From the NCBI GenBank assembly GCA_003250175.1, contig QKHD01000084.1, positions 1-20,258 of the forward strand: 20,258 nucleotides of DNA, read 5' to 3'. This DNA is from Helicobacteraceae bacterium (GTDB lineage Bacteria; Campylobacterota; Campylobacteria; Campylobacterales; SZUA-545). Shown in pieces: positions 5,664 through 13,062 of this stretch. Position 1 is the stretch's first letter, and every line of letters begins with the position of its first letter. Under the pieces are notes generated by a model. That model made no database searches. It was not told the DNA's origin and worked only from the letters and a program-made list of their open reading frames with translations. A program made the position numbers and the translations under genes.

Positions 5664-6209
5664 TTAGAGTCCGAATTCGCTTTTGATACTCTCAAAGGGG
5701 TAGCGCTCCGGAGGCAGGGTGGTGGTGCGGCGGTTGATCATCCGGATGGAGAGCGGCTCGATCCAGTTCCAGAACTCCTCGATCAGCTCCTTGGGAAAGG
5801 CCAGGTCTTTGATCGTCTTTTTGTACATGGCCAGCCAGATATCCCGCCCCTTTTCGTCGATCACAAAGCGGAAATGCCGCTCTCTCAGGGCCGGATGGCC
5901 GTGCCGGGGGGTGAATTTTTTCTCCCCGCCCAGGGCCTCGATAAAAAAGTCCGCCGTCTTCTCCACGGCCATCTTAAAGGCCTCGGGCTCCTGCTCAAAC
6001 AGATGCCCCACGGCGGTTTTTTTCAAAAGGGAGTGGTGGTAGTCCACCATCTTTCTAAGCCCTTCATCGCCCAGGGCCTTGTAGATTTTGTTGGAGGGAA
6101 AGGGCACCTCCGGAAAGACCATGTCGATGCGGGCATCGGCAACACGTACCTCGTCACCGGCCCCCTGAAAGGGTTTGGTGGCGCACTGGGCAAAACTTTG
6201 AAACTGCAT
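5664..6209 (-). CDS. Truncated-haemoglobin-like (2/2 globin) protein
   Basis: This 181-residue protein has a globin fold of the truncated family from about residue 40 onward: KALGDEGLRKMVDYHHSLL (A/B helices, with Tyr57/His58 near the B10 position), then FFIEALGGEKKF, and LRERHFRFVIDEKGRDIWL, where His112 matches the proximal haem-ligating histidine and Trp125 the conserved G-helix tryptophan. Canonical truncated globins are about 120-140 residues; here about 40 residues precede the domain (containing Cys9 and several acidic residues) and no signal peptide is visible, so it should be cytoplasmic. Relatives bind O2 or NO and protect against nitrosative stress. Embedded between two binding-protein genes, it may instead handle haem or respond to haem supply. 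A good AAGGAG supports the ATG at 6209. Confidence 0.8.
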   Translation of the reverse strand: MQFQSFAQCATKPFQGAGDEVRVADARIDMVFPEVPFPSNKIYKALGDEGLRKMVDYHHSLLKKTAVGHLFEQEPEAFKMAVEKTADFFIEALGGEKKFTPRHGHPALRERHFRFVIDEKGRDIWLAMYKKTIKDLAFPKELIEEFWNWIEPLSIRMINRRTTTLPPERYPFESIKSEFGL

Positions 6210-6234
6210 GGATACTCCTTGAATCGTGATATGT

Positions 6235-7266
6235 TTAGGGTAGCGGGGTGGTGACCTCGCCGCCGATGCCGCGTAAAATCCCCAGCACCTGCTCGTCGGT
6301 GAGCTCTTTTTTCATAAAGGTGCGGTAGAAGGCGCGGGTCTCCTCCTTGAGGTTCAGGGTTTCAAACCGCTCCGGATAGAGTTTTTTTGCCGCCCAGAGT
6401 ATGGCCAGGGGCTGTTCGGGGGTGTAGTGCATCCAGATATGTGTGCCCATGGGGGTGATGTGGATGTTACGGTTTTTAACGGCCTTGAGGTTGGCAAATT
6501 TGGGGTCGGAATAAGCCGCCATCTGGTCTTTTTTGCTCCAGACAAAGAGGGTGTCGGGGTTCCAGGTGAGGAGCTTTTCGATGTTGATGGTGGCGTGTTC
6601 GACGGGAATCTCCGCCGCACTGGCGACGCCGCCCGCATGTTGAATCACCGTATTGGCGGTGGTCACCATGGGGAGGCTCAGGGTTTCCAGGCGCAGGTAG
6701 AGTCCGGAGCGTTTGGCTCCGGAGTAGCCCTTCATGGCGTGGGCTACGCGCATCAGCACGTTTTGGTAGTAGGCGCGGTAGCGGACGGCATGCTCCGGTT
6801 CGTTGTAGACGGCGGCCAGAAAATCCATGCTTTTTTGGATGCTATCCGCCCCCTGCCAGTTGACCACGGCGACGGGGAACCCTTTTTTGGTGAGCTGTTC
6901 GGCCATGACGGGGTCGTTGACAAAGCCCACGTCAAAGGGGATGGCGGCCAGTTTTTCCATGTCGGGGATCCACTGGGGCGGTTGGGAGGAGACCTGGGGC
7001 AGGGTGAAGATCTCCGGAGCGAAGTAGGCCTGGTGTTTCCAGAAGGGCATGCGTCGCAGCTTGGAGTCGCCGATGCCGTTTTTAATCGTCTCCCCCTTGC
7101 CCATGGCAAAGATGAAGGTATTCAGCGCGGGAGTCCCGCCGATGGTAACGACCCTGGTGACGTTTTCGGGAAGGGTGACGGTGCGGCCCGCCATGTCGCT
7201 AAGGGTGCGCTCCCCCGCTAAGATGGGGAGCAGCAGAACACAAAAAGTAAGAAGCAATCGCAACAC
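6235..7266 (-). CDS. ABC-transporter periplasmic binding protein, class III, first of two
   Basis: This 343-residue protein starts at GTG (7266-7264), 8 nt after the TonB-receptor stop, with a weak AAGAG ribosome site, so coupling to the receptor is likely. A signal peptide (LRLLLTFCVLLLPILAG) lacks a lipobox; Cys9 is inside the hydrophobic core. The class III binding-protein pattern follows: RTLSDMAGRTVTLPENVTRV, then VAVVNWQGADSIQK, a linking helix, INIEKLLTWNPDTLFVW, LKAVKNRNIHITPMGTHIWMH and a C-terminal helix. It is clearly paralogous in fold to the second binding protein of the cluster but quite different in sequence, suggesting two substrates or two chelate forms. The Met/His/Trp-rich segment before the C-terminus is a plausible ligand contact. 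Substrate class (metal chelate, siderophore, haem, cobalamin) is inferred from the TonB receptor next to it. Confidence 0.85.
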   Translation of the reverse strand: MLRLLLTFCVLLLPILAGERTLSDMAGRTVTLPENVTRVVTIGGTPALNTFIFAMGKGETIKNGIGDSKLRRMPFWKHQAYFAPEIFTLPQVSSQPPQWIPDMEKLAAIPFDVGFVNDPVMAEQLTKKGFPVAVVNWQGADSIQKSMDFLAAVYNEPEHAVRYRAYYQNVLMRVAHAMKGYSGAKRSGLYLRLETLSLPMVTTANTVIQHAGGVASAAEIPVEHATINIEKLLTWNPDTLFVWSKKDQMAAYSDPKFANLKAVKNRNIHITPMGTHIWMHYTPEQPLAILWAAKKLYPERFETLNLKEETRAFYRTFMKKELTDEQVLGILRGIGGEVTTPLP

Positions 7267-7274
7267 GGGGGCTC

Positions 7275-9488
7275 TTAATAGAAGAAGGAGAGGCTTGCCG
7301 TGGCGCTGAGCGGCGCACCCTGGTAGTAGGTGGTGGCCCCGGTGGTGGTGTCATCCAGGGAGTTTTTCACGACCCCGATGTACGCTTCGTCGGTGAGGTT
7401 TTGCACCATAAACGATGCGGCCACTTCCTTGAAGCCCCAGAGGTTTTTGGCGCTGTAGGCGGCACCGAGATCGACGACGTAGTAGGCGTCGGCCTGTTCG
7501 GCATTGTTCACATCACCGTACCGGGCACCGAGATAGCGGATGGTGGGGGTTAGGGTCAGGTCGCCCATTTCGTAGGTCATCCCGGCCTTGACACCGTATC
7601 TGGGCACGTCGGGAACCTGGTTGCCCGCAGCTTCCGTGAAGCCGGTCTGGGTTTTGATGTCGTCGTCAAAGGTGTAGCGGTTGTAGTAGGTGGAGGCGAA
7701 GAACTCCATGTTTTTATAGGCGTATCCGCCCTCCAGCTCGATTCCGTAGGAGGTGGCCTCCGCGCCGCTGCCGTAGTAGCTCAGCCCGACGTTGGGGTCG
7801 TAGACGGTGGTCTGTTTGTTTTTGATCTGGGAATAAAAGAGCGTCGGGGCAAGGTACCCGGCGGCCACTTCGTATTTGGCGCCCATCTCCAGGGTGTCGG
7901 CGGTTTCAAGCTTGAGGTCGTCCCACAGGTCCTGCAGGGTGATGCCCGCCGTGGTAAAGGCGGCGGTGTTGGAGTTATAGACCGACCAGAGCGGCCCTTG
8001 CCACGGGTTGGCGTAGTTGCGGCTGTAGCCGCCGCGGTAGGTCATGGAGGGGGTGGTCTTGTAGCTGAGTGCCAGGCTGGGCAGCAGCAGCTTGGCATGG
8101 GAGGCATCGACCTTCATGCCGGTTTTTTCCGTGGTCTGGGCGTAGAGATCGTCGCCGTAGGTGGCCTCCGGAAGTCCCGCGGTGTTGTAGCCCACGACCG
8201 CCGGGAAGGCAAAATCAAGGTAGCGCACCCCTACGTTGTAGGAGAGAGCATCGCCCTTTTTGGCGTAGGCGACGTAGGGCGAGCTGGAGATACGGTCATC
8301 CACCTTGGTCAGCATGGTGGTGGCGGCGTAGGTGAGGGAGCCATCGGGGTTGATGGTGTATTTTTTCTGCAATTCCGGAGGGGGAGTCATCTCACCGCTT
8401 TGGTACCACCAGCCCGCGATCAGCGTGCCGTCCGCAAGGGGATAGTTCATCTCCAAAGAGCCGCCCACGACATCCTGCACCAGGGACATTTTCATCACGG
8501 CACCGGCGCTGCCGAACATGCGGTAGCCGTCGTTGCCGAAGGTGTAGGGTTTAAAGCGGAGCACCCCGTCGCCCACCTTGCTTTCGACGTTCAGCATATA
8601 AAAATACTCGTCGGAAGCCTGTTTGTTAAAGTCGTAGTAGTACATATCCTGGGCGGCGGTGCCGGTGATCTGGGTGGTGTAGTCACTGGTGTAGTTGGCG
8701 CCAAGATCCCGGGTCTGGGCGTAGCTGAGTGCGCGGTACTCGTGGCGGTCAAAGCTGTTGTGCGCGCCGTAAAAATCGACGCGGTAGCTTTCGCCCTTGG
8801 CGCTGACCATGGCGGAGAGGTTGTCGCGGCTGATTTCGCCTTCGCCCCGCCATTTGTCGTTGCTGCCGGTCGATGCGGAGACAAAACCGCCAAAGCCGTT
8901 GACCATGCCCGTATCGATCCGGCCGTAGCTCTTGGTAAAGGCGTCGCTGCCCACGGCTTGTTTGAATCGCAGGCCGAAGTCGTTACCCGGCTTGTTCAGG
9001 CGGAGATTCAGGCTGCCCGCGGTGTTGCCCAGGCCAAACCCCTGGTTGGAGGGGATGATCCCGTTAAAAAACTCCATGGCGGAGATGTTTTCCAGGTCGG
9101 TCAGGTAGCCGCCCGCGCCGTTGCCGACGTTGATGCTGAAGGGTACCCCTTCGATGGTGTTGGCCGCCCGGCTAAAAGAATCGCCCACTTGGCCTCGGAC
9201 CCGCAGAGTGTTTTGATCCTGGGTCAGGCCGTAGGGGTCGTGGCTTTCACTGTTGACGGAGGGGAGCATGCCCAGAATCTTGTTAAAGTTCGAACCCCCT
9301 TCGCCGGCCAGACGCTGCACCGTCTGGTGGTCGATGACGTGGGTGTTGTTGAGGTAGGTGCCGTAGGGCGACGTCTGGGACTTGGAGGCGTTGACTTCGA
9401 GGGTGTCAAGAACCTGAAGCTCGTCAGCCTGGAGTGCACCCAACGAGAGCACCGCCGTAAGAGAGAGGGAAGCAGAGATGCGGAACAT
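7275..9488 (-). CDS. TonB-dependent outer-membrane receptor
   Basis: This 737-residue protein is full length for the family. Signal peptide residues 1-21 (cleavage after ALQA) precede a TonB box around LDTLEVNA (27-34). The plug domain covers about 45-170, with NTLRVRGQVGD, NTIEGVPFS, ISAMEFFNGIIPSNQG and NTAGSLNLRL, all standard plug motifs. A 22-strand-type barrel follows, with late signatures TADTLEMGAKYEV, YGIELEGGYAYKNMEFFAS and VQNLTDEAYIG, ending in the terminal aromatic ...SLSFFY needed for barrel assembly. It imports a large chelate (siderophore, haem, cobalamin or metal-chelator) using TonB energy. It is the first gene of the cluster with two binding proteins and a globin. It is closest in style to ferric-siderophore or metal receptors; I cannot name the ligand. 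Confidence 0.95.
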   Translation of the reverse strand: MFRISASLSLTAVLSLGALQADELQVLDTLEVNASKSQTSPYGTYLNNTHVIDHQTVQRLAGEGGSNFNKILGMLPSVNSESHDPYGLTQDQNTLRVRGQVGDSFSRAANTIEGVPFSINVGNGAGGYLTDLENISAMEFFNGIIPSNQGFGLGNTAGSLNLRLNKPGNDFGLRFKQAVGSDAFTKSYGRIDTGMVNGFGGFVSASTGSNDKWRGEGEISRDNLSAMVSAKGESYRVDFYGAHNSFDRHEYRALSYAQTRDLGANYTSDYTTQITGTAAQDMYYYDFNKQASDEYFYMLNVESKVGDGVLRFKPYTFGNDGYRMFGSAGAVMKMSLVQDVVGGSLEMNYPLADGTLIAGWWYQSGEMTPPPELQKKYTINPDGSLTYAATTMLTKVDDRISSSPYVAYAKKGDALSYNVGVRYLDFAFPAVVGYNTAGLPEATYGDDLYAQTTEKTGMKVDASHAKLLLPSLALSYKTTPSMTYRGGYSRNYANPWQGPLWSVYNSNTAAFTTAGITLQDLWDDLKLETADTLEMGAKYEVAAGYLAPTLFYSQIKNKQTTVYDPNVGLSYYGSGAEATSYGIELEGGYAYKNMEFFASTYYNRYTFDDDIKTQTGFTEAAGNQVPDVPRYGVKAGMTYEMGDLTLTPTIRYLGARYGDVNNAEQADAYYVVDLGAAYSAKNLWGFKEVAASFMVQNLTDEAYIGVVKNSLDDTTTGATTYYQGAPLSATASLSFFY

Positions 9489-9667
9489 CGAAATATCCTT
9501 GTACGTTATTTACTTTAGAATATAACGAATTAAAACTGATAAATCTACGTAAATTGCGGGTTTTATGTGCAAATTCTGCACAATTTTTAATCAATTCCGG
9601 AGTCATTGTATATTTTTATATATAACTAACAATGTAAGAATAGCGGGGGGTGCGAGGTGTGAAAAAA
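9489..9667 (-). promoter_or_regulatory. AT-rich control region of the TonB-receptor operon, with a CRP/FNR-like dyad
   Basis: This is the longest gap in the window (179 bp). On the minus strand a -10-like TATATT (9524-9519) would give a leader of about 24 nt before the AAGGAT ribosome site. A 17-bp dyad, TGTGCAAATTCTGCACA (9566-9582), lies about 62 bp upstream of the implied start, the place and shape expected for an activator of the CRP/FNR family (TGTG...CACA ends). Further up, CATTGT...ACAATG (about 9604-9634) flanks an A/T run and might be part of a terminator for the kinase gene. I see no clear Fur box. Confidence 0.4.
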
Positions 9668-11893
9668 TTACCGGGGCAGGGTGATGGTGAAGGTGGCGCC
9701 TTCGTCATCGTTGTGGGCGGTGAGGCGGCCCTCCATGTGCTCTTCGATGATGATCTTGGCGATGTGCAGACCCACGCCCGTGCCGCTCTCGCCCTTGGTG
9801 GTGACGTAGGGTTCGAACAGGGTCTCCATGATGCCCTCGGGGATGCCTCCGGCGTTGTCGTGGATGACCACGATAAAGTTGGTCGCGTCACAGCTGACGG
9901 AAACGTCGATGCGGCGCGCTTCCTCTCGGGAGGCGATGAGGGCGTCCTTGGCGTTGTTGACGATGTTGAGCACCACCTGCTTGAACTCGTTGGCCAGCCC
10001 AAAGACCTCCGTCGACTCCTTGGGCCGGTCGAAGCGGATGGTGATGTCGTTGTGGCGGATCTGGGATTCGATAATCCCGAAGACCTCGTCGATCTTCTCT
10101 TCGATGCAGAAGGCGACCTTCTCCTTGGAGGGTTTGAAGAAGTTCCTAAAATCGTCGATGGTTTTGGACATGAAGGTGATCTGCTCCTTGGATTTGCCCA
10201 CGGAGCGGCCCAGGTAGGCGGCGTCGAGCTCGTTGTAGGCCTGGGCGTCTTCGAGGTCCTGGAGAATGAGGTTGAGGGCGTTAAGGGGCTGGCGCCACTG
10301 GTGGGCGATGGCCCCGATCATCTCGCCCATGGCCGCCATCTTGGACTGGTGGGTCATGAGCTCTTCTCTGACGCGGTTGGTCTCCTCCATGGCCACGATC
10401 TCCGTGATGTCTTCGACCATGGCCAGGATATAGTCGATGTCGCTGCCGTTTTTAATGGTGCGGACAATGAGCTTGCCCCAGACGATACGGCCGTCCTTGG
10501 CGATGTAGCGCTTTTGCATGCTGTAGTGGTCGGTCTCTCCGGAGAGCACCTGGGCAAAAAGCTCGGCGTTGCGGTTGAGATCGTCCGGATGGGTGAGCTC
10601 GCCGAAGCTCATGCCCACCAGCTCCTCTGGGTCATAGCCCAGCATGCGGGCAAAGCCGGGGTTGGCCTCGAGGATCGTTCCGGAGGTGTCCGCCAGAACG
10701 ATGCCGATGATGGAGCCTTTGTAGATGTTTTCCAGCAGGCGGAAGGACTGGTGGCGTTTGGCGATCTCCTCCTCCACCTGGTGCTGGAGGTTGGCATTGA
10801 GGCTGAGCAGCTCGTTTTCCAGCTCTTTTTGCTTGGTGACGTTTTTGCCCGTGGAGACAAAGTGGGTGATGACGCCGTTGGCGTTGATCAGCGGGGTGAT
10901 GCTCTTCTCTTCATAATAGAGTTCGCCGTTTTTGCGGCGGTTGATCACCGTGCCGTTAAAGCTCCGCCCGGCGGTGATGGTCTGCCAGAGCTCTTCGTAA
11001 TAGGAGATGGGCATGCGGTCGGACTTGATGATGTTGGGGCGTTTGCCCAGGGCCTCTTCGCGGGTGTAGCCCGTGTAGGTTTCGAAGGCGCGGTTGACAT
11101 ACTCGATAATGCCGTTGACGTCGGTGATGATGATATTGTCCGCCGCGTGTTCCAGGGCGGTGGAGAGTTTGCGCAGGTCGGCGTTTTCACGTTGGCGGAT
11201 CAGCAGGTTGGTAAACATCTCCCCCGCCACGCCCAGCAGGGTCTTGTCCCGCAGCGACCAGGTGACCGGGCGGCTGTAGGAGCCGAAACTTAAAAAGCCC
11301 AGCGTCGTACCCCGGGTGTGCACGGGGAGTACGAGCAGGGATTTCATGTTGAGTTTGGCCATGACGGCCTGTTCGTTCTTGGCATGCTCCGGAAGGGAGT
11401 GGGTCGTATCGATCATGACCGGACGGTTGGCGTCAAGTTCCCCCATGAACCAATCAAAGGAGCGGAGGTCCATCTCCAAAAAGGCCAGCTTGTTGGAAAA
11501 AATGGGGTGGCTCGACCACTGGTGCACCTCCTGGATGCGAAAGCCGTTTGGGGAGAAGAGCATAAAGGAGACGGAGTCGATCTTCAAAAACTCCCCGATC
11601 TGGCGGAGCGCCGTCTCGATCTCTTGTTCGACACGGATGTTTTTGGGGTCGATAAAGCGGTTGGAGAGGGAGAGAATGAGCGACTCGAAGGCGATAAAGT
11701 TGCTGAATTCACGCTGGATATCGCGGATGACAAACCAGTAGATCATCGGCGCGGCGGCGACGGGAAGGAAAAAGGAGTCGATCAGGTCGCGGGCCATGGG
11801 CGAGCTGACGGTGTAGTTGAGCGCAACCATCATGACGATCTCGGTCATACCGATAATGGTCAGCAGCTTGAACATGAGATAAAAAAACTTCAT
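9668..11893 (-). CDS. Membrane-linked sensor histidine kinase (2 TM, GAF, PAS, PAS, HisKA-like, HATPase)
   Basis: This 741-residue protein starts with two membrane helices (about 8-28 and 38-58) with a very short periplasmic loop, followed by a GAF-like domain (about 85-230), a first PAS with PAC (about 245-365; NIIITDVNGIIEYVNRAF), a coiled coil (about 365-390), a second PAS with PAC (about 395-505; GIVLADTSGTILEANPGFAR), then the kinase core. The H-box is GAIAHQWRQPLNAL with phospho-acceptor His531. The N-box is NEFKQVVLNIVNNAKDAL and the G-boxes are DNAGGIP and GTGVGLHIAK. All catalytic motifs are intact. The small periplasmic loop argues for sensing inside the cell or membrane (redox, gas or energy via PAS), though no haem or flavin residue can be assigned. 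No response regulator lies beside it. It is divergent from marR. Confidence 0.92.
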   Translation of the reverse strand: MKFFYLMFKLLTIIGMTEIVMMVALNYTVSSPMARDLIDSFFLPVAAAPMIYWFVIRDIQREFSNFIAFESLILSLSNRFIDPKNIRVEQEIETALRQIGEFLKIDSVSFMLFSPNGFRIQEVHQWSSHPIFSNKLAFLEMDLRSFDWFMGELDANRPVMIDTTHSLPEHAKNEQAVMAKLNMKSLLVLPVHTRGTTLGFLSFGSYSRPVTWSLRDKTLLGVAGEMFTNLLIRQRENADLRKLSTALEHAADNIIITDVNGIIEYVNRAFETYTGYTREEALGKRPNIIKSDRMPISYYEELWQTITAGRSFNGTVINRRKNGELYYEEKSITPLINANGVITHFVSTGKNVTKQKELENELLSLNANLQHQVEEEIAKRHQSFRLLENIYKGSIIGIVLADTSGTILEANPGFARMLGYDPEELVGMSFGELTHPDDLNRNAELFAQVLSGETDHYSMQKRYIAKDGRIVWGKLIVRTIKNGSDIDYILAMVEDITEIVAMEETNRVREELMTHQSKMAAMGEMIGAIAHQWRQPLNALNLILQDLEDAQAYNELDAAYLGRSVGKSKEQITFMSKTIDDFRNFFKPSKEKVAFCIEEKIDEVFGIIESQIRHNDITIRFDRPKESTEVFGLANEFKQVVLNIVNNAKDALIASREEARRIDVSVSCDATNFIVVIHDNAGGIPEGIMETLFEPYVTTKGESGTGVGLHIAKIIIEEHMEGRLTAHNDDEGATFTITLPR

Positions 11894-11973
11894 ATTTCTC
11901 CCCCGAAAGACCCTTATGGTAGTGAATTTTACAAAAAAAATCCAGTCATTTCGCAGAGATAAACTGTTTAAAC

Positions 11974-12017
11974 TTGACTGAGTGCGTCAAAAACGATATA
12001 GTTAACACATTAACTAT
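11974..12017 (+). promoter_or_regulatory. marR promoter with overlapping palindromic operator 1
   Basis: TTGACT (11974-11979), 17 bp and TATAGT (11997-12002) make a good sigma70 promoter. A perfect dyad, ATAGTTAA-N4-TTAACTAT (11998-12017), covers the -10 and the likely start point, ending 3 nt before the GGAG ribosome site. This is classic placement for MarR autorepression. A near-identical dyad stands before the yceI-like gene. Confidence 0.8.
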
Positions 12018-12029
12018 TTTGGAGTGACG

Positions 12030-12455
12030 ATGTTTGACCTTCTGGACCAATCCCTGGGTTTTGTAATCAACCGGGCGGCGCTGGCGCTGAAAAAAGAGCT
12101 GGAGCACGCCCTGCGTCCCTACGGGATCACGGGGGTGCAGTTCGCCATTCTCAAACGCCTTTGGGAAGAGGACGGGCTCAGCCAGAAGGAGATCGCGGAG
12201 CGCACCTTTAAAAACGGTGCGGAGATCACCCTGCTCATCGACCGCCTGGCGGCCAAGGAGCTGGTCATCCGCGAGCGCGACGAAACCGACCGCCGCGCCT
12301 ACCGCATCTTTTTAACGGACAAGGCCAAGGGGCTGGAGCACGACGTGGTCGAAAAGGCCCGCACCACCCTGGCCAAGGCCCTGGGCGGCGTCAGCGACGC
12401 CGACGCCCGAGCCGCCTTTGACGTACTGGTAAAAATCCACCACAATCTGGGGTAG
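12030..12455 (+). CDS. MarR-family transcriptional regulator
   Basis: This 141-residue protein has the MarR winged-helix fold: a dimerisation helix (FVINRAALALKKELEHAL), YGITGVQFAILKRL, the recognition helix-turn-helix (LSQKEIAERTFKNGAEITLLIDRL, about 50-73) and the wing DETDRRAYRIFLT with the family's Asp/Arg-Arg pair, closing with a C-terminal dimerisation helix. I place the start at the ATG at 12030, 5 nt after GGAG (12021-12024); a GTG six bases earlier would sit inside that ribosome site. MarR proteins are usually repressors released by phenolic compounds, antibiotics or oxidants. Two matching palindromes, at its own promoter and before the next gene, identify it as the probable regulator of itself and of the YceI/membrane-protein pair. 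Confidence 0.92.
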   Translation: MFDLLDQSLGFVINRAALALKKELEHALRPYGITGVQFAILKRLWEEDGLSQKEIAERTFKNGAEITLLIDRLAAKELVIRERDETDRRAYRIFLTDKAKGLEHDVVEKARTTLAKALGGVSDADARAAFDVLVKIHHNLG

Positions 12456-12470
12456 GATTTTTTTACCCAA

Positions 12471-12490
12471 ATAGTTAATGCATTAATTAT
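12471..12490 (+). promoter_or_regulatory. MarR-type operator 2, upstream of the yceI-like gene
   Basis: ATAGTTAA-N4-TTAATTAT matches operator 1 in 15 of the 16 arm bases. It is followed by a -10-like TATAAC (12497-12502) and a ribosome site (AAGGAG, 12507-12511 region) before the ATG at 12517. The -35 position falls inside the dyad, so binding would block polymerase. A second promoter between marR and yceI lets the pair be expressed separately. Confidence 0.75.
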
Positions 12491-12516
12491 TAATAGTATA
12501 ACAATAAGGAGTTACC

Positions 12517-13062
12517 ATGAAAACGATGACCATTCTGACCCTCTGGGTACTCTCATTGGCGGCATCGGAGTATAAAGTTTTGCCGGAAAGCCGGGTCTAT
12601 TTTGAGGCGACCACCACCTTTTTTCTGGTGGGGGATGACCATATCAAAGGAACCAACCGCCAGATCGAAGGCAGCATCGCTCCGGATTGGCAGCGGGGTG
12701 AAATCACCATTGCCAGCGGGGGGTTCCGTACCGATAACGGTCGGCGCGACACCCACGTCGCGGAGATTTTGGGGGATGAACCGATCCGCTTTACCATAGA
12801 GAGCCTGCTGGGGGTCGATGAAACGGCCCAGGGCAGCGGCGTGCTATCCGGCGTGTTGCAGGTGCGGGGCGTGAAGCGGGCGGTGCATATGAATGTCACC
12901 TGGACGCGTCTGAAAGAGGGTATGCTTGTGGAAGGCGCTGTTTCGGTTGCCTACGCGGATTTCGGTATCGAGCGCCCCACGGTCGCCATGGGGATCGTCA
13001 AAAAAGCGGATGCGCATCTCACCGTTGGCGGCACGCTGCGCTTTGGCAAGGAGCGGCCATGA
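12517..13062 (+). CDS. YceI-family periplasmic protein
   Basis: This 181-residue protein has a signal peptide of about 17 residues (MKTMTILTLWVLSLAAS) and a YceI beta-barrel domain: YKVLPESRVYFEATTTFF at the start, then the GSI strand, RDTHVAEILG (the conserved acidic/His strand), PIRFTIESL and ADFGIERPTVAMGIVKKA near the end. YceI proteins are lipocalin-like barrels that bind isoprenoid lipids such as polyprenyl-phosphates or quinones. They are often stress- or pH-induced and frequently paired with a cytochrome b561 or other small membrane protein. Here the pair is a four-helix protein overlapping by 4 nt (ATGA). Both are under the second MarR-type operator, so this regulator probably controls a lipid/quinone-related envelope function. 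Confidence 0.9.
   Translation: MKTMTILTLWVLSLAASEYKVLPESRVYFEATTTFFLVGDDHIKGTNRQIEGSIAPDWQRGEITIASGGFRTDNGRRDTHVAEILGDEPIRFTIESLLGVDETAQGSGVLSGVLQVRGVKRAVHMNVTWTRLKEGMLVEGAVSVAYADFGIERPTVAMGIVKKADAHLTVGGTLRFGKERP

Noticed and set aside
6427..7221. A 264-codon plus-strand frame opposite the first binding protein
   Set aside because: Antisense shadow, no motifs, no promoter or ribosome site.
7998..9518. A 506-codon open frame on the plus strand, opposite the TonB receptor
   Set aside because: Antisense to a clearly real gene; composition is Val/Gly/His-rich as expected from the reverse of GC-rich codons; no domain, signal peptide or ribosome site.
9489..9560. Fur box ahead of the TonB receptor
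   Set aside because: The region is AT-rich but I find no convincing GATAAT/ATTATC dyad; iron control cannot be claimed.
9600..9640. A/T run with CATTGT...ACAATG ends as a terminator for the kinase gene
   Set aside because: Arms of 6 bp with a loop of about 19 nt are too weak; kept only as a note in the control-region entry.
9650..11293. A 547-codon open frame on the plus strand, opposite the histidine kinase
   Set aside because: Shadow of the kinase gene; low-complexity Gly/Val/Asp sequence without recognisable motifs.
12024..12029. GTG start for the MarR protein at 12024
   Set aside because: It would use part of the GGAG ribosome site as start codon; the ATG at 12030 has proper spacing.
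12450..12468. GGGTA...TACCC stem with T-run after marR as a terminator
   Set aside because: The T-run is in the loop, not after the stem, and the stem has only 5 pairs.
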